NCBI GenBank assembly: GCA_036877525.1
Contig: JAZGTH010000125.1
Coordinates: 1,027,501 to 1,091,500, forward strand
Direction: 5' to 3'
Length of the DNA: 64,000 nucleotides
Source of the DNA: Chromobotia macracanthus
Lineage: Eukaryota; Chordata; Actinopteri; Cypriniformes; Botiidae
In this document: positions 1 through 8,883 of the stretch, piece after piece
Layout of the letters: the number at the start of each line of letters is the position of its first letter
Numbering within the stretch: position 1 is the stretch's first letter
Program-made: the position numbers and the translations under genes
Notes under the pieces: generated by a model
The model's input: the letters and a program-made list of their open reading frames with translations, nothing else
What the model was told of the DNA's origin: nothing
The model's database searches: none

Positions 1-152
1 ATCAGGTTGTTCTGATTCTCACATGAACTTGACCTGTCATTGATTGAGGCTGTATGTTCTTATAGGCCCGAGAGTTGTTTTTAAAGGCTGTTGAGGAAGA
101 ACAGAATGGAGCTGTTTATGAAGGTGTTTTTTGACTCCGTGAATTATATTTA

Positions 153-590
153 CAGTGCATCCAGAAAGTATTCACAGCGTTTCACTTTTTCCACATTTTG
201 TTATGTTACAGCCTTATTCCAAAATGGATTAAATTCATTATTTTTCTCAAAATTCGACAAAAAATACCCCATAATGAAAATGTGAAAGTTTGTTTGAAAT
301 CTTTGCAAATTTATTAAAAATGAAAAATATCAAATTTACATAAGCATTCACAGCCTTTGCTCAATACTTTGTTGATGCACCTTTGGTAGCAATTACATCC
401 TCAAGTCTTTTTTGAGTATGATGCTACAAGCTTGGCACACCTATTTTTGGGGAGCTTCTCCCATTATTCTTTGCAGGACCTCTCAAGTTCCATCAGGTTG
501 GCTGGGGAGCCTCAGTGCGCAGCCATGTTCAGATCTCTCCAGAGATGTTCAATTGGGTTCAAGTCTGGGCTTTGGCTGGGCCACTGGATT
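153..590. mobile_element. Tc1-like element, partial, in fbxo9 intron
   Basis: The sequence starts after a TA with cagtgcatccagaaagtatt, a terminal motif typical of fish Tc1 transposons, and continues with the characteristic subterminal segment containing cattcacagcctttgctc. The segment at 400-585 corresponds to noncoding or reverse-strand transposase sequence (ttcaattgggttcaagtctg reads, on the other strand, as the DLNPIE region). The opposite terminus is absent, so this is a truncated copy. A 106-codon open frame at 412-732 runs across it into the fbxo9 exon and is not a gene. Confidence 0.7.
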
Positions 591-735
591 GCATCGTTGG
601 AGGTATAAACTTTCCCTTTTACAGCCATCAAGTACTACAAGAGTGCAATGCAGCTGGTACCAGACATTGAGTTTAAGATTAACTACAGGCGAACTCCTGA
701 TCCAGACTGTGTTGGTGGCAGCTAGTAAGTGACTG

Positions 736-1368
736 GTGGGGAATGCAAAGTCACGTGTGGCATTTTGAAAAGGGTTAGGTTTGAAAATTAAGTCTAGTCT
801 AAAATATGTGAAGAGTTTAATAAAATGTTTTATTTTTGCTCTGCTGTAAAATATTTTTTTGGCTAGATTTTGATTTTATGTAAAACTTGATTATAAGCCA
901 TAGTGATGTAAAATTTGTGAGCCAGACAATCTTTTTAATAAACCAGTCAAACCAGTTCACAGATCTGGATCAATTGTTTTAAATCCAGCAACCACAAATG
1001 ACTGGAAAATTATTGGTCATAAAGTTTTGAACTATTCATTGTTTTGTTGTAGTTGACAGAGATTGTTTAGTAAAAGATTTCCCTAAAGAATTTCATTCTT
1101 TTATATATTGTAAGAGTGTATTTCATATAAACATCATCAGGTAACATTTCATACCAAAATATAGATTTTTTTGGTTAAAAAAGAAGACATAATATGAGCA
1201 TTTTATTATCAGATTATTACCGAATTCTAATCACTGTACTGTGTTTTACATTTACATTGAAAATTCTTTCATTCAAATTATTTGTTTTGATTTTGGGCTG
1301 AAATAAGAATATGGCCTCTTTAGGTTTTCTTACATCGAGTGAGGTAATATTTTCCTGTCACACTTTAG
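736..1368. other. fbxo9 intron, no recognisable feature
   Basis: AT-rich intronic sequence between two recognised exons. I see no conserved coding, RNA or repeat signature. Confidence 0.5.
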
Positions 1369-1935
1369 TTTGGAAGACAGTAAGAATGATGGGAAGATAG
1401 ATGATCTACTGACATAATTCCAGCAGCAGCTGACACTGGAGGGTGCCACCATGAAGCTGTGTGAGCCTGAGACAGACTCCTTGCAGGTGCATATTTCAGG
1501 TAAATTCTCCTCCTTGAATACTCTGGAGTGCTCAGCTTGCCCTTACAGTTCTTCTTGTCTCCACAGCTTTGCCCCTCGAGCTTCTGATGTATATCTCCCG
1601 TTGGGTGGTGTCATATGACCTGGACCTCAGGGCCTTAGAGCAGCTCTCCCTGGTCTGCAGGGGTTTCTTTATCTGTGCAAGGTGAGTTCTTTTTACAGAT
1701 TATTAGTGATGTGTGCAAAGGCAAGCGTCAATTACTGTTAAAGGCAGGGTAAGTGATTTTTTTGGTCTAAATATATTTATAGAAATAAATAACTTTTGTG
1801 GAAGGCGCAGGATCATAACATGTTTGTCCAATCATTTTATTCTGTCCAAATGCAATGATAGGACATCCTACTTGCCTGTCAAACTATGAATGTGTTCATG
1901 TGTTTGCAGAAAGAGTGGCTTTAAAGAACTACCAC

Positions 1936-3117
1936 TGACTATGCCCTCACTTTTCGCACACTCGCAGCACAGATGGACTGGGTCGAGGACCCCCTGAAGC
2001 TGCTGTTCCGAAAAGGCTTAAAACATGGGCTACACACCGAACTAGCCTGCTGGGACGAGGGAAAAGGTCTGGGAGAGTACATTGAACTAGCCATTCAAGT
2101 CGACAGACTGATTCGCTCACGACTTTGTCATCATACCATGCCTTGATCAACGCCCATAGTAACCCAGCCTAACCTAACTCTAACCCAGCCAATACTATTG
2201 AACTGCCAGTCAAAATAACAATGCCCGGTAACACTCTCACCACTAAAGCACTTATAGACTCTGGAGTGGCTGGTAACTTTATTTTGCATCAATTTTCTCC
2301 TCAGCACAACCTAACCCTGGCAATTCCCCCTTAGCACTGGAAGCGCTAGATGGTCGACCCATTGGAGTGGGTAAAGTCCTTTGTACCACAGACGAAATCA
2401 AACTAAAAATAGGAGCCCTACATTCAGAGAACATTCAATTCTATGTTATTCACTCACCAACTCACAATCTCATTCTTGGATTACCCTGGCTTCGTACACA
2501 CAATCTGCTCATTTCTTGGAAAGATGGAGAGATAACCCAGTTGGAACATCGAACAATTGAACAGTTCCAAGTAATCATGCTCTAGTTTGCCTCCCGAATA
2601 CAAGGATTTAGCCAAGGCTTTCAGTAAAAACAAGGCAGCACAACTCCCCGTCCATCGCTCTGTCGACTGTGCAAATGATCTCATTCCTGGAACGACACCC
2701 CCTAAAGGAAAAATCTTTCCATTGTCATAACCCGAATCCAAAGCTATGAAAGCTTATATCTAAGAGGAACTGGCTAAAGGGTTCATCAGACCCTCTAATT
2801 CCCCTGCTTTAGCCAGCTTCTTCTTTGTGAAGAAAAAGATGGCGGCTTGTGTCCCTGTATAGACTATCGGGGACTCAATGACATAACCGTGAAATTCCGT
2901 AACCCCCTACCTCTGGTTCCTGCTGCATTAGAACAACTCTGCCAAGCCAAGTACTACATTAAACTGGATTTGCGCAATGCCTACAACCTCATCCACATTA
3001 AAGAGGGGGACGAGTGGAAAACCACGTTGTACTACCAGCGGCCACTACGAGTACATGGTCATGCCCTTCGGCCTAGCCAATAGCCCATCTTTCTTGTTCA
3101 GATTGTTCATGCAAGTG
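1936..3117 (+). mobile_element. Ty3/gypsy retrotransposon remnant (gag, protease, RT)
   Basis: Three blocks occur in the normal order. At 1936-2110 a gag-like stretch includes QMDWVEDPLKLLFRKGL. At 2200-2580 a retropepsin-like region includes ALIDSGVAGNFI, with the DSG active-site motif. At 2740-3115 an RT N-terminal region includes FFVKKKDGG, CIDYRGLN, KLDLRNAYNLI and VMPFGLANSP. Several frameshifts and stops separate the blocks, there is a deletion between gag and protease, and everything after the MPFGL motif (YVDD box, RNase H, integrase) is missing. No LTR adjoins it. It occupies the gap where fbxo9 exons should be, in the same orientation as the gene. Confidence 0.82.
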
Positions 3118-3139
3118 TGGCTCCCATACATTTTTTTGA

Positions 3140-3600
3140 TCCTGGAATTTTTCATAGCACGGTCTTACCCACAATGTTATATGCGAGTGAGACTTGGGCT
3201 ATAACGAAGAGAGAAGAACATCGTCTCATCACAGCGCAGAGGGCTATGGAGAGGTCAATGCTCGGAATCTCTTTAAGAGATCACATCCGACACGAAGAGA
3301 TAAGGAGACAAACAGGAGTGCGGGACGTCATCGCAGAATACCAGCAGGCAAAGCTCAGATAGGCCGGACACGTCGCACGGTTCACTGGCAACAGGTGGAC
3401 GTGCGCAGTTGCCGAGTGGTACCCGCGCGAGCGGAAACGTCCACTCGGAAGGCCTCCATTAAGATGGGAAGACGACTTACGAAAAATGTTTGGAACAACG
3501 TGAAGGAGAACGGCGAGAACGAGAAAGGAATGGAAGGAATGCTGTGGCCAGCGGATCTAAACCGGCATCTGATAGCCTGGCCGATCCAGTGATCCAGTGG
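3140..3600 (+). mobile_element. RTE-like LINE reverse transcriptase C-terminus
   Basis: Conceptual translation, allowing one stop near 3361 and frame changes, gives VLPTMLYASETWAI, RAMERSMLGISLRDHIRHEE, AGHVARFTGNRW and GRPPLRWEDDL. These are typical of the thumb and C-terminal tail of RTE-type endonuclease-reverse transcriptases. Only this 3' part survives and it abuts the gypsy remnant directly. Assignment to RTE rather than another clade is from memory of the tail motif. Confidence 0.7.
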
Positions 3601-3609
3601 AATATTTCT

Positions 3610-3949
3610 ACACTCCACTTCTTCGGAAAAGTACATAAAATATGCAGTATACTGAAAGCTCAATAGCATCCTTTAAGTTTTCTCAGTTCACCATGTTTAT
3701 CTCAGGGCAGTCCTCTTATAGTTTCAGAAGGCTACATGTAGAGTCATATGAAATATGTGCCTGTGATTTACTGAATAGTCTCTGTAGTATGAACACAAAA
3801 GATTGTTGACCATGTCACATGTGAAAAGTGTGTATTATTTAAAACATTGTTATTATTGTTATTATTATTATTTTAAAAAGTAGCCATCTGAGTGACTATA
3901 ATCGTCCCTGATTCTTTTCAGGTCTAAAAACAAATTTGTCTTCACACAG
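3610..3949. other. fbxo9 intron remainder with ATT microsatellite
   Basis: Noncoding. A short imperfect (att)n tract lies near 3846-3872. No fbxo9 exon could be found here. Confidence 0.5.
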
Positions 3950-4058
3950 ATCAACTGGAGAGACGGTCATCACTGCATTTGACGTGGACAAAATGTACAC
4001 ACCTTTATTTTTTGCACAAGTGAAGGGTTACACAGCCTTTTCCGAGCATCCACTGTAG
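3950..4058 (+). pseudogene. fbxo9: fbxo9-like terminal coding exon
   Basis: After the acceptor ttcacacag, an open frame gives STGETVITAFDVDKMYTPLF, then FAQVKGYTAFSEHPL and TAG at 4056-4058. This matches the conserved FBXO9 C-terminus in both content and stop position. It lies 2.3 kb downstream of the F-box exon. Roughly the C-terminal third of the protein should be encoded between them, but only transposon remnants are found there. The exon itself is undamaged, so the loss of the middle exons may be fairly recent or the exon may simply have escaped mutation. Confidence 0.85.
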
Positions 4059-4201
4059 GACAACCGAAGAGATACACGCGGACGCTTAACCTTACTGCCA
4101 CATTCACATGTTGTCTCCCCACTGCTTTCTATTGTTTCTTATGAATGTAACAAAATGGTGAGATCTGTCAGGTTCTATTGTTAAGATAAAACTGCAGCAT
4201 A

Positions 4202-5718
4202 CAGTCATGTGAAAAAATTAGGACACCCTATGAAAGCCTGTGTATTTTTATAACATTTTTGCAACATTTTGGATATATGGATATTTAATCTCAATTTTAA
4301 CAATGCAGAGAGATTAAAGAAATATATCTAAGCAATTAAAACTGAAAAGGGGATTTTCTGTAAAATGTAATTCCACAAAATGCAAATTCTAACTGAGGCA
4401 AAAGTTAGGGCACCCTCACATGTAGTCTCTCTTAAAATGGCTCAAATCACACACAGGTGTATCGCACCAGGTGCACATAATTAGTAGATCATTACTCAGC
4501 ATTTTGAATGAGGCCCTATCTAAACCTCAGACATTTAGTTTGGTGTGGAGCACCTTGGTGAAAGCAAAAGAGCTGTCAGAGGCCTTCAGAAAAAAATTGT
4601 AGCATCCTATGAGTCTGGTAAGGGATTTAAAAAGATCTCAAAAGATTTTGTAATCAGCCATTTCAACTGTCCGGAAAATCATCTACAAGTGGAGGGCTTT
4701 CAAAACAACTGCCAACATGCCCAGGTCTGGTCGCCCCAGCAAGTTCACCCCAAGAGCAGACCGCAAGATGCTGAAAGAGGTCTCCAAAAACTCTAAAATG
4801 TCATCTCAGGACCTACAGCAGGCTCTGGCTACTGTTGATGTAAAAGTGCATGCCTCTACAATCAGAAAGAGACTGCACAAGTTTAACTTGCATGGGAGAT
4901 GTGCAAGGAGGAAACCTTTGCTCTCATTAAGGCCAGACTGACATTTGCCAGAGAGAATGTTGACAAAGACCAGGACTTCTGGAATAATGTTCTTTGGACA
5001 GATGAGTCCAAAATTGAATTATTTGGACACCAGAGCAGAGAACATGTTTGGCGTAAACCAAAGACAGCATTCCAGGAAAAGAACATACCAACTGTGAAGC
5101 ATGGAGGTGGAAGTGTCAGCTCACCATCATAGCCACCATGAATTCTACTGTGTATCAGAAGGTGCTTAAAGAACGTGAGACCATCTGTTAGAAAATTAAA
5201 GCTGAAGCGGAACTGGACCATGCGACATGACAATGACCCAAAACATAGTAAATGACTAGTAAATCAACCAAAGACTGGCTAAAAAGCCAGAAATGGAGAG
5301 TCCTGGAATGGCCGAGTCAAAGTCCAGATCTGAATCCCATTGAGATGCTGTGAGGTGACTTGAAAAGGGCTGTACATGCAAGAAACCCCTCAAACATCTC
5401 ACAGCTGGGATAAAATTTCCTCAGACTGATGTCAGAGACTGGTAGATGGCTACAAGAAGCATCTCACTGCAGTTATTTCAGCCAAAGGAGGTAACACTAG
5501 CTTTTAGGGGCTAGCTTTTATCTTTTCCTCAGTTAAAATAGGCATTTTGTATAATTACATTTACAGAAGATTTTGAAAACACTTTTCTTCAGTTTTAATT
5601 GTTTAGTTATAATACTTTAATCTATTTGTATTAAAATTGAGACTAAATAACCATATATTAAAAAATGTTGTAAAATACACATGCTTTCACAAGGTGTCCT
5701 ATTTTTTTCACATGACTG
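4202..5718 (+). mobile_element. Tc1/mariner transposon, full-length, inactive
   Basis: Inverted termini match: cagtcatgtgaaaaaattag at 4202 and its near-perfect complement ending in ttcacatgactg at 5718. TA dinucleotides flank both ends (4200-4201 and 5719-5720), the canonical Tc1 target duplication. The 1517-bp length fits the family. The transposase is recognisable in pieces: a paired-like DNA-binding region with GRPSKFTPRADRKML, the catalytic block FWNNVLWTDESKIELFGHQS with the second Asp, and QSPDLNPIEML near 5320 carrying the third acidic residue region. Frameshifts (about 4680 and 4890) and stops show that it is dead. It lies about 140 bp beyond the fbxo9 stop codon. Confidence 0.92.
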
Positions 5719-5724
5719 TATATA

Positions 5725-5781
5725 CAGTGCATTCAGAAAGTATTTGGACCCCAATTTTATGTTGCAGCTTGATACGTTTAT
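5725..5781. mobile_element. Second Tc1-like terminus, truncated
   Basis: cagtgcattcagaaagtatt with the following tttggacccc is a Tc1-family terminal motif distinct from the preceding element. It breaks off into gypsy sequence after about 55 bp. Confidence 0.5.
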
Positions 5782-5789
5782 TGGGTTTT

Positions 5790-5935
5790 GGGTCAATTCC
5801 GGGGATATCCTGGATCCCACTCTCACGGAGGAATTTCATCAAACCCATCTGGATAAGCCGGCCCCTCGTCCTCGTGGTAGACCCCAACGCCGTCGCTCTA
5901 CTCACGTCAGGAGTCGTTCGCAGGAGGGGGGGCTC
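5790..5935 (+). pseudogene. Gypsy pol C-terminal tail
   Basis: The open frame reads FHQTHLDKPAPRPRGRPQRR followed by a Ser/Arg-rich end. It leads into a purine tract (aggagggggg) immediately before the LTR, as expected for the polypurine tract of a Ty3/gypsy element. The same tail is found inverted near 17012-17200, so both belong to one family. The rest of the element is missing to the left. Confidence 0.65.
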
Positions 5936-6399
5936 TGTTACGGTGGAGGCTCCCATACCGCCTCCCCCGAACCACCAGAGGGAACGTCACCTGAATATTA
6001 GGTCATGTTTGGACTACATTTCCTATAGGGCCACTTCCCTGGGACTGATTACTTCCTACTCACCTGATCCTCATTAACTCTTGTGTATATACACCCCAGC
6101 ATTTGATTAGCTCATTTTGTTTTGCCCCATCTAACATTTCTGAGCGTTTCTATTGTTGTTGGTGATTTGTTTATCGTTTCTCTGATCGTTTGCTGCCTGC
6201 CCCGACTTGGATTGTTTATCGTCTCTGATTTTTTGCTGCCTGCCCTAACATAGGATTGTTTACTGTTACCGATTAGCCTAGCCCCTGCAAGACCTGTTTG
6301 CTGTTGTCGACCCTGCCTGTTCAACTATTCTAATAAACTACTGCAAATGGATCCTACCGTCTCTGTCTCTTCATTACAGTATCAGGCTGCAATGTAACA
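5936..6399 (+). mobile_element. Gypsy LTR (3' LTR)
   Basis: A 464-bp unit beginning tgttacggtggaggctccca and ending gctgcaatgtaaca has TG...CA borders with an inverted tgttac/gtaaca terminus, sits just after a polypurine tract, and contains an aataaa signal near 6332. A related LTR lies inverted at 16425-16892, sharing the U3 start and the block around ctgcaaatggatcctac. No 5' LTR is present to the left. Confidence 0.8.
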
Positions 6400-7110
6400 G
6401 AATTGGAAAATGTCAAGGAAGCCTGAATATTTTATGAATGCACACATGTACAGTATTTGATGTTGACTTTGTTTCTGTGAATGTGTGTGTTATTCTAAAA
6501 AAGTGTCTTCATAATCCTTCATAATCTAACCCTAAGTGTATAAACTTAAATATGTTACTCTAAACCCATCTGGCATCGTTCCTTGTATATAACGCTCACA
6601 TTTCATAGTCAAACAAAAAGTTCACTGTTGTCCTTAAATACAGTTGTTCTACAAGCTACTACAGAGCTCTTTCAACAGATTATCACAGCAGTCATGGTTC
6701 AAATTCACTTTGCTTGATCCCTTAGTTTAATTATCTGTTTAAACAAGCAGTCTTCCAGAATAAAGAGGACAGATATAATCCAAACATAACCTAGATTTTG
6801 GGGCTGAAGGCGATTTAGTTTAAAGTGAATTGTAAGGCAAAATGATGAAAAAATATTCAAACAATATAATCAAGGGAAAAAAAATGTATGACCAAGTTCA
6901 GTTTTACAGTGTTTTTATTATAGTAGAATACAGTTAATTACAGATATTTAAACTTTCAATATCCCAACATTCTTTGAAAGTTTGAATGGCTATAATAAAA
7001 ATCCAACACTGATGGCATATGTATTTACTGTATATAATAACACATTTATGAGTAATCTATCTGATGTTATTAAAAATACTCTGCTTACTGTAATAATAGT
7101 CACCCTCCAG
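6400..7110. other. Intergenic, nothing recognised
   Basis: AT-rich sequence with no open frame, splice-bounded exon or repeat family I can identify. Confidence 0.4.
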
Positions 7111-7600
7111 TGATATATAGTTTGTCATGATTTCTTTAGGTTTAGTATAGGACATTAGTGTTTTTATTGCAATAACAAAAGTGGCCAGTCACATTTAACA
7201 AAATTACTGTCACTACATCATTGCTTTTGAAAAATGGTAGTGAAATATAAAAAAACATTCTTAGACCTTAGACCAATGATATATAGTTTGTTGTGATTTC
7301 TTTAGGGTTAGTTAAGGATATTGGTGAATGTGAAATAATGTCCCACTAGGAGGCCAATAACATTTTAAGAAAATGTTCTTACTACATTCCTTTTGCAAAA
7401 GCGGGGTGAGATATGAAAAGTGACATTTTCCCAATTTCTTCTCACTACATTGTTTCTTTCACAAAAATATATGAAAGTACATTCTTAGAGCTTTCCAATG
7501 ACAGTTTTGGTCATGGTTTCTTCAGGTTTAATATGGGATATTTGTGTTATAACTTTGTATTAACAAAAGGGCCAACCCATAGCCAGTGACAGTTAATATC
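7111..7600. repeat. Degenerate tandem repeat, about three units
   Basis: A block beginning tgatatatagtttgtcatga at 7111 recurs at 7277 (tgatatatagtttgttgtga) and, more diverged, near 7499 (tgacagttttggtcatggtt). Each is followed by ttctttaggtt-like sequence and preceded by a conserved acattcttaga. Spacing is about 166 and 222 bp. No protein is encoded. Confidence 0.6.
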
Positions 7601-7673
7601 TGGTACATTGCCTGTATACCTGCGTTGAAAGCATAAATTAAGAACATTGCTGCATTTATCATAAAAATATTAC

Positions 7674-8283
7674 TGTCAGGTCCGCGGTGTGACCACCCCA
7701 GGTGATCGTTCTGTTCGTCCCCGTGCCTTTCGTGCTTTGTGTTGTTGTTTTCTGTCGTGCCGTGAGCAGACGGCATTGTTTGACAGCTGGACACGTGCTC
7801 CCCGCCACCTTGTTTCCTTGTTATCATTACCTGTTGCACCTGTTTCTGATTCCCCCCCCTTTATCAACCCCTCTTGTGTGCTGTCCGTTGTCAGATCGTC
7901 TCGGTTGTTGCCGCTTACCTGGTCCAGTCTTGTCTTGTTTTGAGACTCCGGTCGAGTTTGTTGTTTTTCTGTTTATTTTCCTGTCTTTTTCTGTTACAGA
8001 TCGCCGCTCTGGTTCCCTCATCATCTCTCTCTCTCCCTCCCCGGATCCCGCAGTGCCGCTCCTGTCCCTCTCTCCCCAACCGTCCGCCCACATCTCCGCC
8101 CATCCACCGCTTAGCCTCTCTCCTGCTCTGCCCTTCACCCTCCTGGTTCCCGCTGCCTTCCTCTCTCCCCACCGCCTGCACCGGAGCTGCAGTTCTGTTA
8201 TTTTCCCTGTTTGATTGATTGTTATCTCTGTCTAAATAAAAGACTGTTCTTCCGCTATTGGATATCTGTTCTTGTTCCTTACA
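7674..8283 (+). mobile_element. Solo LTR with 5-bp target duplication
   Basis: A 610-bp block opens with tgtcaggtccgcggtgtgac and ends gttccttaca, giving TG...CA borders. It is flanked on both sides by the identical pentamer attac (7669-7673 and 8284-8288). An aataaa at about 8235 gives the strand. It is much more C/T-rich than its surroundings, and no internal retroelement sequence adjoins it. This is the expected product of LTR-LTR recombination of an LTR retrotransposon. Long frames at 7702-8214 are by-products of the low-complexity pyrimidine-rich composition. Confidence 0.85.
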
Positions 8284-8539
8284 ATTACAGTAATACAGTA
8301 AGACAATAAACCAACTAAACTGGATCGTAATAACAATACATCAAGTAATTATTATAACTGCAATAATTATTATTATCATTAAGTACTGAGTTAGGACAAC
8401 AAGTGTAATATAACCATAGCAGATATTACCATAATTTTACACAGTTTTGCCCAGTAGTGTTTATTGTATTGTATAGTTGTATATTAATGATTTTTTGGTA
8501 AACCAACCTAAATAACCAAGTAACAGCAGGTTAGATTAA

Positions 8540-8760
8540 AAAACAACAGCAAAAACATAGCTGCACGCAGCAATAACAGGCCCAAGCACTACGGTGCAAT
8601 CGCCACTTGGTGCTTCTCAGAGAATGATGCATGGTTTTCACATGCATTACACTACAAAAATAACTGAGGACTATTTCAAAGTCTGGTTTAAGTCTGTTGT
8701 AAGTGACAAACTTTCTGCTACCACATGGTGGCACTTTAACTGTGACTTACAATAGCCACA
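8540..8760. repeat. Dispersed repeat related to 12010-12960
   Basis: The motif agctgcacgcagcaataaca followed by ggcccaagcac is echoed at 12019 (agctgcaagcagcaattacg then ggcacaagacc). Both carry downstream 'ggtggcactt'-type segments. It looks like a nonautonomous dispersed element; I cannot name the family. Confidence 0.45.
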
Positions 8761-8883
8761 ACATTGTGATCAGCCCATAACACCCAACATATTTCCTAAA
8801 TTTAATGTAGATTACTCAATGCATGCAGAAGATATAAAACACATTTGTTCCATTTATTGCCATAAAGTGATTGAACATCATGC

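Larger units (their letters stand above)
66..1681 (+). pseudogene. fbxo9: fbxo9-like F-box gene, 5' exon block (degenerate)
   Basis: Four exons read in order with matching phases: 66-123 (ARELFLKAVEEEQNGAVYE), 625-728 (includes AMQLVPDIEFKI), 1369-1499 (includes FQQQLTLEGATMKLCEPE) and 1567-1681 (F-box: LPLELLMYISRWVVS, then LEQLSLVCRGF). Each has an AG acceptor and GT donor (gtgttt, gtaagt, gtaaat, gtgagt). In vertebrates FBXO9 is the substrate-recognition subunit of an SCF ubiquitin ligase, with a TPR-like N-terminus, a central F-box that binds SKP1, and a C-terminal domain. Exon 3 carries TAA at 1415-1417, where the family usually has a tyrosine before FQQQ. The exons expected after 1681 are missing. 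Family identity is recognised from remembered conservation; the stop plus exon loss make a pseudogene the best call. An assembly error or one bad allele could mimic the stop, but not the missing exons so easily. Confidence 0.85.

Noticed and set aside
412..732. 106-codon plus-strand open frame
   Set aside because: It runs across a Tc1 remnant and then, in the wrong frame, through the fbxo9 exon at 625-728; a chance frame.
2481..2741. Minus-strand 86-codon frame
   Set aside because: Shadow of the gypsy protease region on the plus strand.
7702..8214. 170-codon open frame rich in Leu/Ser/Pro
   Set aside because: It lies entirely inside the solo LTR and reflects C/T-rich low-complexity sequence.
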